Source: Thiobacillus denitrificans (GTDB taxonomy: Bacteria > Pseudomonadota > Gammaproteobacteria > Burkholderiales > Thiobacillaceae). From it: a stretch of 64,000 nt of DNA. Of this stretch, positions 34,012-43,102 are shown piece by piece. Where the stretch lies: the NCBI GenBank assembly GCA_002403375.1, contig DHHQ01000009.1:10307-74306 (forward strand), read 5' to 3'. The notes beneath the pieces are model-generated. The model was not told the origin of the DNA. It did not search any database and was given only the letters and a program-made list of their open reading frames with translations. Positions within the stretch are counted from its first letter, which is position 1. Each line of letters starts with the position of its first letter. Position numbers and translations under genes: made by a program.

Positions 34012-34421
34012 GAGGCAATTACGGGTGAAGACGGGAAAGTCCCTTCCCATTTCCAGCAATTGGGCGATAAGTCCCCGCCGATGAAATCACTGAGGGATAG
34101 TGAGAGCGGATCCCAGCGCTCCGCGGTTTCGGGATGGCGGACACGCCAAGTAAGGAATTCAAGATGAGATAGCGCGTGGGCTACTTCGTCGTCTGTGGTC
34201 CCATGCTCCAGTTCGGAGATGCAATGAAGCACCTCATGGGCTGGGGATTCCTCTTCGTCTTCAAAATAGCATCGACCGTTCCCGTCATAACGGGCAAGCC
34301 ATGCAAACACAACGGCCGTCCAGTGGGACAGTTCGATTTTTTCGAATCGTGCCGCAATGTGTGCGAAGAGCGTGACAGGATGATCCTGATTGTTGGGTTC
34401 TTCTATGGAAGCCACGGGCAC
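33981..34421 (-). CDS. Small hypothetical protein upstream of traI
   Basis: 146 aa, GTG start at 34421, weak ribosome site. Not recognised; residues 22-40 (ARFEKIELSHWTAVVFAWLA) are amphipathic and the middle is acidic (CYFEDEEESPAHEVLHC). No signal peptide or membrane helix. It overlaps the traI start by 31 bases, so it is presumably the first gene of the leftward transfer operon and may be a regulator or relaxosome accessory. Confidence 0.6.
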   Translation of the reverse strand: MPVASIEEPNNQDHPVTLFAHIAARFEKIELSHWTAVVFAWLARYDGNGRCYFEDEEESPAHEVLHCISELEHGTTDDEVAHALSHLEFLTWRVRHPETAERWDPLSLSLSDFIGGDLSPNCWKWEGTFPSSPVIASWLIEQLPHR

Positions 34422-34564
34422 TCTTTGCGCGAGAAGTGGAAATGCCCGTGATGCTATGGACTCGGCCGTGGCTTTACAGCAGTTAATTCAAACAAAGTAT
34501 TTTTGATTGATTGCTGAAGTGTTTTGTGTTTTGTGATACGCGTTTTTGTGGCCCGGATTAGCGG

Positions 34565-35761
34565 CTATTGGGGCTGCTCTAACCCAACGATGGGTAGTCC
34601 TTCCTGTTCGGCAGTAAAGCCTGCTTTTGCAATTTCCTCACCCAGCGTTCCCCAGCCTGCGGCACTCGCAAAACGCCGGATTCGTTCTAGTGTGTGCGGT
34701 CTGGCTTTAACGCGTCGGTCCTCTGGAACGTCGTCTGGATGCATCATCCACGGTTGAAGTGTATGCCTAGCTGATCTGGCATCCTGAGCCAATATGGAGG
34801 CAATCCTGAACCCGCCTTCGTCAATATCGCCCCAGTGATAGATGGGCACACCTGGCGGCAAGCCGCCAAGCAGCCGAACATACATGGCGCGCCATGCTGG
34901 GGTGGGCATCCCGGCGGTATAAATGAGCAAGACTTCCTCATCATGGCGGCGTTTTGCCTCGCTATGGAAAGTGGTCTGGTTTTCTATGGTCATCACCATT
35001 TTCGGGATGCCGGCCAGCCCGATTACAGATGATGCGGAAAATGCGCTGTATGGCGCATCCAAGCACTCCGTTACTCGTGTACGCGCCACCACGATTTTCC
35101 CGGCCATTCGGACCGGCTGCTCTTCACGGAATACCCCGATTTCCTGCCATACATCGGCAGACTCGCGGATCTCGGCATCCACATCACCCGTCAGCAGGAT
35201 ATCGACAGGCGCTGCTAGCTTTTCGATGCGCTTGCTGTCCTTGAACAATCGCGCGCTGACTTCGCGGATCGGCTCGTCAACCGTTCTGTTTTCACGGGCG
35301 GCGGTCATGAAACGGATGATGCGGGCAGCATCGATCCAGTCCTGGGAGTCCTCCGGGCCAAAGGTGCGGACCTTCTTCAGGCTGGCCCAGCGAGCCAACA
35401 CGTCGTTCAGAACCGGAAAATCCGGCAGCAGAGGGGCGAATTGCGCGGCCGCCTTTTCAAGGCGGATCGCGGCGGTCTCCACGCCAAGCAGTTTCGCCAG
35501 CGCATCGAGGTCGAGCAATTCGACGCGCTGGATGAATCCTTCCTCGCCAAAGCCTTTTTCCCAAGTGAGGGCCACGGCGCCTTCGGCTCTAGCCGCCTTC
35601 ATCGCCGCCTCGAATGCCTCCTTGTCGGCCAGCGAGCGCGTGGCCTGGTAGTCGGCCAGTTGCGACCGGGTCAGCGCCGGCCGCGTCGAGCGGACACCCG
35701 CTGTCGCCCGATTTCCGGCTTCCAGCAGCTTCGTAAGGGCGTTGCGGGCCTTCGTGTCCAT
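34565..35761 (-). CDS. jetD: JetD, Wadjet nuclease subunit (DUF3322/DUF2220, TOPRIM)
   Basis: 398 aa; ATG at 35761, seven bases after the jetC stop. The N-terminal half (TKARNALTKLLEAGNRATAG, ALTRSQLADYQATRSLADKEAFEAA) is the DUF3322-type DNA-binding part; the C-terminal half (about 220-398) is a topoisomerase VI-like TOPRIM fold with the acidic residue in MTIENQTTF and the pair in HWGDIDEGGFRIAS. JetD is the endonuclease of Wadjet, cutting circular DNA after JetABC has extruded it. All acidic residues expected are present, so it should be active. Confidence 0.92.
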   Translation of the reverse strand: MDTKARNALTKLLEAGNRATAGVRSTRPALTRSQLADYQATRSLADKEAFEAAMKAARAEGAVALTWEKGFGEEGFIQRVELLDLDALAKLLGVETAAIRLEKAAAQFAPLLPDFPVLNDVLARWASLKKVRTFGPEDSQDWIDAARIIRFMTAARENRTVDEPIREVSARLFKDSKRIEKLAAPVDILLTGDVDAEIRESADVWQEIGVFREEQPVRMAGKIVVARTRVTECLDAPYSAFSASSVIGLAGIPKMVMTIENQTTFHSEAKRRHDEEVLLIYTAGMPTPAWRAMYVRLLGGLPPGVPIYHWGDIDEGGFRIASILAQDARSARHTLQPWMMHPDDVPEDRRVKARPHTLERIRRFASAAGWGTLGEEIAKAGFTAEQEGLPIVGLEQPQ

Positions 35762-35768
35762 GTGACGA

Positions 35769-38700
35769 CTACACCGGCTGGGCGGCAGTCGTTCCCGTCT
35801 CACGCATGCGATTGACCTCCTGCTCGATGAGTTCGGGGTATGTGTCCAGGTCGTCCGACATGAACATTTCCCGCGTTTCTTCCGTGACATCGTGGCCGTT
35901 AATGAGGATCACATTGCGCACAGGGTCTTTCGCGATGTCGTAGTAGCGGTGCAGGTAGGCAGTGAGCACGCCGAGGTTCTCGCCAGGGCTGGCCATGAGC
36001 ACCTGCAGTCCCAGATCCTGCAGATAGCGCATGGTGGCGGTGATGTTTGTCGGATCCATCTTGTTGAAGGCTTCGTCCAGCAGGATCAGCCTGATGCCAT
36101 CGCGGTTGCCGCGGTCGAGGCGATAGGCCGATGCCAGCGCGGCGCCGGCGATCACGTACAGCGGCGCGCGGTGCTCGCCGCCGGATCCCGGCCCGAGGCG
36201 CTTGCTCAGTTGGCCAACGACCTTGGGTTTGGCCGTCAGCGGGTCATCCCGAATAATCTCGACGTCGAATTCGTAGAACTCCCGGTAGTCGTCCAGCGGG
36301 CTTTTGATGCTTCCGGCCCCCGGCGCAATCTTGTCTTCCAGCAGCTCCTTAAACTGGGCGGGGATCTCGCCGGCCCCGCCGAGCAAGTCTTCTTGCGGTC
36401 CGAATGATGCGATGTTCTTAACGAATTCAAGCAGTTGCTTGAAGTGGGGGCGGATGACCCGCTTGAACTGATAGCGCTCGCCGTTGGTGAACGCCGGGCA
36501 CTCCTTCAATACCCGGTTCAGCTGGTTCATGGTCACGTCCAGCGCCTCGATGTTCTGGCTCAGCGCCAAGGCAACGTCGTTCCTGAACGTCTCCTGCGAA
36601 ACCTTGTAGGCGTTCTCCATCTGCGCCTTGTAGTCGAGCAGTTCGGTGTCCCGCAGACGCTTGAGGATGTCGGCTATCCAGGCCTGTCCCTTGCGCCAGT
36701 CTTCCAGCACTTGCTCGCCGGCTTGCTCCCGGTATTTGGACAGGAATTCGCCCAGCAGATTGCTGCCCTTGCTGACTTCGCGTGTCACGTCGCGAAGGGC
36801 ATCAGCTTCTTTCGTTTTGCAGTAGGCCGCCATGTCCTCGTAATTCTCGCCGTACTTCTCCAGAACGACGTCCCAATGGGGCGACGCGTAATCGGCGTCG
36901 TACTCCGGATCCTTGCGTGCTTCCTCGGCGGCCTCGCGGGCAATCGTAAGCTTGGCAGAGGCTGTGGCAACGTCCTTTTGGCGCTCGATCAATGCATTTT
37001 CGGCAATGCCGCGATTGCCGCTCGCGGCAGTGACGGACTCACTCAGTTCTCTGGCCTTCTCCGACCACGCTTTTTCCTGTTCGCCGAGTTCCACGTATTC
37101 CTTGTCGGCGGCACCCTGCAGCTTGCTCTGGAGTGCGGTTGCATCGACTTTGGCGGATTCCGCTTCGTCCCAGAAGCCCTTCAGGTACCCTCGGGCCTGG
37201 TCTTCCTGCGGGATGCGGCGCAGCACCGTGGCCAGCGCGTCGATCCTCTGTTTCTGGGCCGTTAGATCCGACACCGCCTTCGTGCAGGCAGCGAGCCGCG
37301 CTTTGGCCGCTTCAAGGTGCTGCCCGCCGCCGTCGCGCCTGATGCGAAGGTCGCCTTCCACGACGAGCTTCAGGCGTTCGATGGTGCCTTTGCCGACCAG
37401 CATGCCATCCTGCGTCAGGGTGCGCTTGCCACGCTCCATGGCCTGTGCGGTGGTCGTGGCGCACACCATGTCCCCGAAGAGCCCGCGCAGGTAGGCCACG
37501 GCCGCCGGGTCGGTGCCTTCGATCAGTTCGGCGACGGTGCCGTCTTCAGGGCGCCGGCCGACCTGCTGCCGGCTCTCCATGACGATCTTGGCGCCGTAGG
37601 CGGCACGCTTTTCCGGCAGGCCGCGATAGACCTCGAATGCCCGACGCTCTTCGTGTTCCGGTACAAGTAGCGCCTGCAGGTTGCTTGCCAGGTAGGCCTC
37701 GATTGCAGGCTGCCATTCCTTCTTCGTGATTCGGACGACGTCGCACACCGCCACCGGGTTAATGCCTTCATCCCGCAGCTCGCGCATCAGGGTTCCGACG
37801 TTCGGACTGAGCGGCATCTTCCCCTGCTTGACCCGTTCGAGTGATTCTGTGGCGAGCTTGAAATCGGCTTTGGCGGCGTCCAACTGCTGGTACAGCGTGC
37901 CATCGATGTCGTTCAGTGCCTGCATGGCTTTTTGAGCCGCCTGAACGGCAGTGCCCAGGTGCGCTTCGATTTCAGTCCATTCAGCCTGTTCAAAGCGTTC
38001 CAGCAAGGCCGCCAGTTTCTGCGATTCGGCGCTCAATGAGCGCATGACCTCCTCATCCAGAACACCGGCGTCCGCGGCCTTCTTCAGGAACTCACGGAAC
38101 TGGGAAATCTGGTCAAACATGCCTCTGGTATTGCGTTCGGCCCGATCATGATGCCCTCTGATCTGGCCTTCCAGACCGGCGTAATCGGCATGGGCACCAT
38201 GCTGTTCGCGAAGCTTGCGGTATTGGGCCGCTTTTTTGGCTGCAGTTTCCTGATCGTCCTTCAATCTACGGAATTCCCTGTCAGCAGAATCAAACGCCAC
38301 TTGGGCTTCCTGCTGGCGGCCCTCGCATTGCTCGTGCACCTGGTTGGCGTGCTCGCGCGCCGCGTCCAGGCCCAGCGCCTTCCAGGTGACGGCTTTTCTG
38401 GAGGCCTTGGCTGCATTGTCAAAGGTGTCGTGGACCGCGGTGCCGTCGACGATTTTCTGCTCGACATCGGCCACCATCTCGGCCAGGCGCCGGAATGACT
38501 CGGTGACCTCCTTGAACTTCTTAATGTTTGTCGGCCGGGACTCAAGCACGTCGTTGCGGACGATCTCGTCCACGGTCTTGTCGAAGCGCATCCGCAGCGC
38601 AAAACGGAACGCGCGGATAAATGCCTCGTACGACGGCGCACCGCCCGACCCGCGCAATTCGAGCAGGCAAGCGCGAATGTACCGATCGGCCTCCTGGAAC

Positions 38701-39215
38701 ACGCATTCCTCACCCGAAACTTTGGATCGCTGCAGCAGTTGCTGCTTGAAGGCGGCCCATTCCCGCGGCTTTTCCTTGCCGTCGACCGTCTCAAGGTGAT
38801 CCCCCAGCGTCAACTCGACGTCCGGGAGGAGATAGCGGCCCAGCACATCGTGTTGCTCGCGGTCCTTGGAGGCATAGATGCACACTCCCATGGAGACGGG
38901 CTTGTTGGTTTCCGAGTCGCGCCAGACGAGGGTGATATAGGTGTTCGAGTTCGGCCGCACCCGGTCATCGGGCATACCGCCGTACTGGCCGAGGCAATAG
39001 CTCCGAATCGACCGTGTCGTCTTGTTCTCGTCAGCCTGGGCGTTCAGCGCCATGAGCCGGCTGTTTGCGCCAAACATGGCGATCTGGACTGCATCGAGGA
39101 ACGAGCTCTTTCCGCTGCCGTTTGCCCCGAACAGCCCAGTGATCTCGGCAATGCGGACATGCTCTCGTTCATACAGAAAGAACTGCACCAGGTTGATACT
39201 TTCCAGATATTTCAT
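35769..39215 (-). CDS. jetC: JetC, SMC-like ATPase of Wadjet
   Basis: 1148 aa. N-terminal KYLESINLVQFFLYEREHV and Walker A GLFGANGSGKSSFLDAV (Lys36); long coiled coils fill about residues 250-470 and 620-860, split by a hinge-like region (LLVPEHEERRAFEVYRGLPE). The C-terminal half has the ABC signature LGPGSGGEHRAPLYVI (about residue 1010) and Walker B IRLILLDEAFNKMDPTN (about 1047). This is the SbcC/MukB-like motor that, with JetA and JetB, translocates on DNA and senses small circles. The JetB gene overlaps its start by four bases (ATGA), so the system is tightly coupled. Confidence 0.94.
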   Translation of the reverse strand: MKYLESINLVQFFLYEREHVRIAEITGLFGANGSGKSSFLDAVQIAMFGANSRLMALNAQADENKTTRSIRSYCLGQYGGMPDDRVRPNSNTYITLVWRDSETNKPVSMGVCIYASKDREQHDVLGRYLLPDVELTLGDHLETVDGKEKPREWAAFKQQLLQRSKVSGEECVFQEADRYIRACLLELRGSGGAPSYEAFIRAFRFALRMRFDKTVDEIVRNDVLESRPTNIKKFKEVTESFRRLAEMVADVEQKIVDGTAVHDTFDNAAKASRKAVTWKALGLDAAREHANQVHEQCEGRQQEAQVAFDSADREFRRLKDDQETAAKKAAQYRKLREQHGAHADYAGLEGQIRGHHDRAERNTRGMFDQISQFREFLKKAADAGVLDEEVMRSLSAESQKLAALLERFEQAEWTEIEAHLGTAVQAAQKAMQALNDIDGTLYQQLDAAKADFKLATESLERVKQGKMPLSPNVGTLMRELRDEGINPVAVCDVVRITKKEWQPAIEAYLASNLQALLVPEHEERRAFEVYRGLPEKRAAYGAKIVMESRQQVGRRPEDGTVAELIEGTDPAAVAYLRGLFGDMVCATTTAQAMERGKRTLTQDGMLVGKGTIERLKLVVEGDLRIRRDGGGQHLEAAKARLAACTKAVSDLTAQKQRIDALATVLRRIPQEDQARGYLKGFWDEAESAKVDATALQSKLQGAADKEYVELGEQEKAWSEKARELSESVTAASGNRGIAENALIERQKDVATASAKLTIAREAAEEARKDPEYDADYASPHWDVVLEKYGENYEDMAAYCKTKEADALRDVTREVSKGSNLLGEFLSKYREQAGEQVLEDWRKGQAWIADILKRLRDTELLDYKAQMENAYKVSQETFRNDVALALSQNIEALDVTMNQLNRVLKECPAFTNGERYQFKRVIRPHFKQLLEFVKNIASFGPQEDLLGGAGEIPAQFKELLEDKIAPGAGSIKSPLDDYREFYEFDVEIIRDDPLTAKPKVVGQLSKRLGPGSGGEHRAPLYVIAGAALASAYRLDRGNRDGIRLILLDEAFNKMDPTNITATMRYLQDLGLQVLMASPGENLGVLTAYLHRYYDIAKDPVRNVILINGHDVTEETREMFMSDDLDTYPELIEQEVNRMRETGTTAAQPV

Positions 39216-39892
39216 GCTTCTTCTTCCTCTGGCTGCTCCGGACCTTGACCGTCGCCGTCCTCGTTAGACTCCCCTGCGGGTTCGTACGACTGTGTAAATT
39301 GGGCCAGTCGGGTAATCGCGGTCTCGCCCAGCAGATCCACGATCGCGGGACGTATGGCCAGCACGTAGGGCTGAATGTCACCGGCAACCGCGTCGGGAAA
39401 CTCATGTTCATCCACCTTGCGCACGATGCCCCAGCGCCGAAGCGTCCGCACCAGACCGTCCAGTTCGCCGCGTCCAGGCAGCTCGCGCTTGCCCGTCGTG
39501 GAGAGGCGATACTTTTCCTCCAGCTCGACCGCATCGCAGATCACTTCGCCGTCATCGTTCAGCTGCCCGGTCCGGGCCTGTTCGTCGTAGATCTTCCGGA
39601 GCACAAGGGCGAGCAGCGTTTGTGCGGTATTGGCCGTGCCCGCCCTGCCGTTGTCCGGAATCGCGCACGCATAGCGGAGCTGCCGGTTCACGGTCAGGCC
39701 GACGCCGACCTGGGAGAGGACGTGCTTGAATTCGCGCTCGAACCGCTCGATCATGCCGTAGGACATGCGGCTGTGCCGGTCCGCGTAGTACAGAACCTGT
39801 TCTGCAAGCAGACGGCTGGCGGTCGACTCGAACTCCTCGGCCACATATTGCCTGTCGGTTTTCGCAGCGATGTTTTCCCAATACTGGCTCAT
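39212..39892 (-). CDS. jetB: JetB, MukE-like Wadjet subunit (DUF4194)
   Basis: 226 aa; ATG at 39892 after AGGAGAGGCG. SQYWENIAAKTDRQYVAEEFESTA and LRKIYDEQARTGQLND are the DUF4194 pattern; LVRTLRRWGIVRKV looks like a winged-helix segment. JetB, like MukE, is the adaptor that links the kleisin JetA to the SMC-like JetC. The C-terminal 25 residues are acidic (GESNEDGDGQGPEQPEEEE). It overlaps jetA by four bases and jetC by four bases. Confidence 0.92.
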   Translation of the reverse strand: MSQYWENIAAKTDRQYVAEEFESTASRLLAEQVLYYADRHSRMSYGMIERFEREFKHVLSQVGVGLTVNRQLRYACAIPDNGRAGTANTAQTLLALVLRKIYDEQARTGQLNDDGEVICDAVELEEKYRLSTTGKRELPGRGELDGLVRTLRRWGIVRKVDEHEFPDAVAGDIQPYVLAIRPAIVDLLGETAITRLAQFTQSYEPAGESNEDGDGQGPEQPEEEEA

Positions 39893-41364
39893 GTCGCCTC
39901 TCCTTTTGTAGCTGCCGGTTTTTTCGCTCTCTCGATCCGGAATGGAACGCCAGTGATCCACTTGTTTTCTGCTTCCTTGTCGCCGGTGCGACGTACCCGG
40001 AAGCCGCGCATCATGGCTAAGGCCTCCCGCTGCAAATCAGGCGATCCGCTATCCATGGCGGCACCGAGCACCAGCAAGGTCTGATAGGCACGCACATCCG
40101 CGACGCTGCTGATCTGGAGTTCTTCGCTGGCGACGACAGGGCGGCCTGAAAGCTGACGCGACACGAACTCGACGAGTTTGGGGGCGTTAACCATCCGAAC
40201 ATTGCGTGCGAGCGCCCGGAGTTTTGCCCGTGCGATGTCTTCCTCGGTCGGGATGGTCTCCCTTAGTTGCGTGGCCTTCTCCCGCGCCTCCTGCCGGCGT
40301 GGTTCGGCGAGATTGGCGGGGCTGACCATGTCGCCCGGCGGGAACGGGCTGTCGTGAACGTCCGTTTTACTGTCCATGACCCGGACGATCGCCGCATCGA
40401 CGACCTCATCGATGGGACGCAGGGAGCGCAGCCGGTAATCCAGATAGGCCAGCGCCCGGCGGTTTGCCCGGCGGATCTCGTCATCCAGCCGCTCCAGGTA
40501 GTCGTCGATCCGCTGGATGTCGCGCAATTTCTGCACGTCGCGCTCGAACATGCGCTCGGCGCGGGCGCGGTCGCCCTGGAAGCGCCGGGTTTCGTACCAG
40601 GTGATCAGGCGCTCGCGATTCTGCTCGGAACCATGCAGTTCGTCGGCCCAGTGGAGGATTTGCGGGCGCCGCGACAGCGGGTGCTCGCGTGTCCTGAGTT
40701 CCTTGTAGTCCCCGATGAACACCTGCTCGATGAAGCCGCTGAAGAACCCGCGAACGTACTGGGCGGTGGTTTCTTCCGCCCCGAGCGAGCTCATCAGGTC
40801 GCGGACGTTCGTGCCGGTATTACGGATGTGTTCGAGCAGGTGTCGCGCCTGGTCGGCCGCCTCGGAAAGCGAGTCGCCGCCGGCCCCTTCCATCACCAGC
40901 TTCAGGTTGGCTTCGATGGAGCGAATCTTGCCCGCCACGTAGATCGGTCCGGTCTCCGCGAAATTGATGAGCTGCCCCAGGAACTGGTTGACCGTGGGGG
41001 TCATGGAAACCCGCTTGTCGACGCCATGGCGGTCCAGCCGCAGCCACCCGCAATCATGCAGCCGGTTGAAGATGGTGATGGCGCGGATGTTGAGCGGCGT
41101 TTCGGGCGTGGCGCCATCCTCGTCTATCCAGGAATCGTGGATGACGAGTTCGGCCTCGATGTCCTGGGTGATGTCTCGCGTCGTGAATCCGTGGCTGGGC
41201 GGCAAGGGGGCATCCGGGCCGAAGCGCCTGTCGTAGAGCGCGCACAGGATGCCCCAGTAGGTCTGCTTATTGGGCGAGGCGAGCGGCGCAAACAGCCGCT
41301 CCGGCAGCCGCGTGAACAGAAGGGAGGCGGCAGCGCCGCCAGCACCTAGCGGTTGAAAAGCCAC
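39889..41364 (-). CDS. jetA: JetA, MukF-like kleisin of Wadjet (DUF3375)
   Basis: 491 aa. RLPERLFAPLASPNKQTYWGIL and the following sequence, a winged-helix part (TPLNIRAITIFNRLHDCGWLR), then helices such as RMFERDVQKLRDIQRIDDYLERL fit the kleisin-like DUF3375 subunit. JetA should hold JetB and JetC together in the condensin-like complex. Start at 41364 lies inside the end of the WYL gene (19-base overlap), so all five genes are one transcript controlled from the operator at 42219-42257. Confidence 0.92.
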   Translation of the reverse strand: MAFQPLGAGGAAASLLFTRLPERLFAPLASPNKQTYWGILCALYDRRFGPDAPLPPSHGFTTRDITQDIEAELVIHDSWIDEDGATPETPLNIRAITIFNRLHDCGWLRLDRHGVDKRVSMTPTVNQFLGQLINFAETGPIYVAGKIRSIEANLKLVMEGAGGDSLSEAADQARHLLEHIRNTGTNVRDLMSSLGAEETTAQYVRGFFSGFIEQVFIGDYKELRTREHPLSRRPQILHWADELHGSEQNRERLITWYETRRFQGDRARAERMFERDVQKLRDIQRIDDYLERLDDEIRRANRRALAYLDYRLRSLRPIDEVVDAAIVRVMDSKTDVHDSPFPPGDMVSPANLAEPRRQEAREKATQLRETIPTEEDIARAKLRALARNVRMVNAPKLVEFVSRQLSGRPVVASEELQISSVADVRAYQTLLVLGAAMDSGSPDLQREALAMMRGFRVRRTGDKEAENKWITGVPFRIERAKKPAATKGEAT

Positions 41365-42206
41365 TTGGACACCTCCCGTGCGTTTTCAACGGCGATCAGA
41401 TACTCGGGCGCGTGCTGGATCTTTGTGTCCATCGCGGCGTGTATGTCCAGAATGAAATAGGGGACCAGAGCCGCGCGGCAGGTTTCCACGCGGCTCGCGG
41501 TCCCATTGAAGTATTCGGCCTGGATCACTCTGGCCTGCGCAGGAGAGAGTTCAGGGTGGGCGACCAGGCGAACCTTGACCTTGGTGTTCCAGTCGGGGTC
41601 ATCGAATCGGGTGCGATCCGCGAGACGCGCCAAAGGCTTCACTTCGAGGATCCGCCCCAGTGCGTAATCCCGGAATTCCTGATGGGCCTCGCTGTAGGCG
41701 CGCACATGCCACCTGCGGCCGGCGAGAACCAGGCTGTGCGGATAGATCGTGCGGCGATGCGGAGCCGGTTCGCTCATCGACATGTATTCGATTTCGACGG
41801 CTTTTGCCTGTCTGATCGAATTTCCGAGGCTGGCGAATGTCTTGGGTGCCGGGGCGGTGATGCTTGGCGTCGCCGACCAGGCCACCGAACTGCCATCCTC
41901 CATGGCCGACGCATAGGGAAGCCCGACCATGGACAGGTAACGGGAAAGCGATTCGGAAATGTCTGCCTGAGAGGCCTTGGTGTACCGCTTGTAGAAATCT
42001 GACGTAGCGAAGTAGCTCCTGGACTTGCTGTCCCATTGCATCCAGGTTGGGTTCAGGTCGCGGATTTCCTTGATCCATTGGCTGGCCCGTGGCAAACCAA
42101 TGCCAAACAGCTCGCATACCCGCGAACGGTAAATGCGCCCTTCCCAAACCAGCAAAAGCTCCAGAAGGGTAAGGCGTTGTTGCGGGCTGTCGTTCCGTTG
42201 GTCCAT
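41346..42206 (-). CDS. WYL-domain regulator (CapW/BrxR-like), first gene of the Wadjet operon
   Basis: 286 aa. Residues about 10-70 are a winged helix (LTLLELLLVWEGRIYRSRV, IGLPRASQWIKEIRDL), residues about 125-205 are the WYL domain (EIEYMSMSEPAPHRRTIYPH, RRWHVRAYSEAHQEFRDYALG), and the last part is the WCX region. This layout is that of CapW/BrxR, which repress phage-defence operons and are released by an unknown nucleic-acid or nucleotide signal. Located directly before jetA and transcribed from an operator-flanked start. BrxR-type control of BREX and CBASS is established; control of Wadjet by such a protein is inference here. Confidence 0.88.
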   Translation of the reverse strand: MDQRNDSPQQRLTLLELLLVWEGRIYRSRVCELFGIGLPRASQWIKEIRDLNPTWMQWDSKSRSYFATSDFYKRYTKASQADISESLSRYLSMVGLPYASAMEDGSSVAWSATPSITAPAPKTFASLGNSIRQAKAVEIEYMSMSEPAPHRRTIYPHSLVLAGRRWHVRAYSEAHQEFRDYALGRILEVKPLARLADRTRFDDPDWNTKVKVRLVAHPELSPAQARVIQAEYFNGTASRVETCRAALVPYFILDIHAAMDTKIQHAPEYLIAVENAREVSKWLFNR

Positions 42207-42218
42207 GTGCTTTTCCGT

Positions 42219-42257
42219 ATGTTATAGAAAAATATAACATATAATTTCTTATAACAT
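42219..42257 (-). promoter_or_regulatory. Palindromic operator and AT-rich promoter of the WYL-jetABCD operon
   Basis: ATGTTATA-6 bases-TATAACAT is a perfect 8-bp inverted repeat (42219-42240), and a third TATAACAT half-site follows at 42250-42257, 17 bases from the second, giving one more helical-turn-spaced contact. The region lies 13-51 bases upstream of the WYL start codon and is the most AT-rich stretch around. Palindromes of this type next to CapW/BrxR genes are their operators, so the regulator probably represses itself and the system. The half-sites overlap possible -10 boxes. Confidence 0.75.
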
Positions 42258-42268
42258 GGACCTTGCAG

Positions 42269-42307
42269 CAAAAAACCCCTGCCTGCCAGCACTGTAACCA
42301 GGGGGTT
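42269..42307 (-). terminator. Intrinsic terminator upstream of the WYL promoter
   Basis: On the minus strand AACCCC(C)TG pairs with CAGGGGTT around a 17-base loop, followed by a run of Ts. It would stop leftward transcription coming from the lipoprotein/efflux genes and so isolate the Wadjet promoter. Confidence 0.65.
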
Positions 42308-42681
42308 GCCCCACCCTGCGTTCCGTGGGTTCACTTCGTGCGACCGCTTTGGCCATAGAAGCGACGGAGGGAGGCTCTCTCAGACAGGCGGGTCGTCGGC
42401 CAAAGGCGACGATGGCCTTTTGCTTGACCGCGTCCGCTGCACTCGCAAGACCAGTCGTTGGCTCGCCACTCGTTTTGAACGATCGCTTTTCTCAGTTAGA
42501 CGGCAGAACACGAACCGCTTCTGCCGTTGGCGGCTGCGAAGAGCTGAGGACTGCTCTGTGACGACACAGTGCAGACTGATGCTGAGGAGGAATGTGGGGC
42601 AGCAGGTCGACCATTACAGCCAGTCAGAACAGCCGACAAGATAAACAGGCCGGACGCTTCCCTAACAGTCAATTTTTCCAA
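42308..42681. other. Non-coding gap between Wadjet and efflux cargo
   Basis: 374 bases with no convincing gene on either strand; short open frames have no start site or protein character. Could contain remnants of insertion events. I see no repeat of note. Confidence 0.3.
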
Positions 42682-43065
42682 TCAATCACCCGCCTTTAAC
42701 CTGAACAGGCGCCCATCCTGGGTTTGGCAGGTGCCTTTGACATCGGTAAGGTGACTGACCCATTCGCAAACCAAGCGCTCGCCATCGGCTGATTCAAGCG
42801 TAGCCTTGCTGCCCTTGCTGGTATGCCCACTATGGAGACCCACGGTGTCGTTTCTGTATATGCCATGGCATGCATCCGTCGTGCACGGATTTCTCACCGA
42901 TTCCCCTTCATATCGCTTCCCATCCAGCATTATCTCCATCCTATGCGTTGGCCCCCAGGCCGACAGGGTTCCCACGGCCTGGGTGGTATCAGCCGCGTCC
43001 TTGAGCGCCACGTTAGAGGCGCAGCCGGTCAGTGCTAGCAGGAACAGTATTGTCATTTGTTTCAT
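42682..43065 (-). CDS. Small putative lipoprotein
   Basis: 127 aa; signal with lipobox ILFLLALTGCASN, so probably anchored in the outer membrane. The mature part has two further Cys pairs (NPCTTDACHGIY; LVCEWVSHLTDVKGTCQTQ) likely to form disulfides. Not recognised. It is the last gene of the leftward metal-efflux cluster and may be a periplasmic accessory, but a link to metal resistance is only by position. Confidence 0.65.
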   Translation of the reverse strand: MKQMTILFLLALTGCASNVALKDAADTTQAVGTLSAWGPTHRMEIMLDGKRYEGESVRNPCTTDACHGIYRNDTVGLHSGHTSKGSKATLESADGERLVCEWVSHLTDVKGTCQTQDGRLFRLKAGD

Positions 43066-43102
43066 TTTTCTCTCCTTGCGATCATGAAATGCATCACACG
43101 AT

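Noticed and set aside
42308..42681. 112-codon open frame on the plus strand between Wadjet and the efflux genes
   Set aside because: No ribosome site, no recognisable protein features and conflicting overlap with equally poor frames; treated as non-coding.
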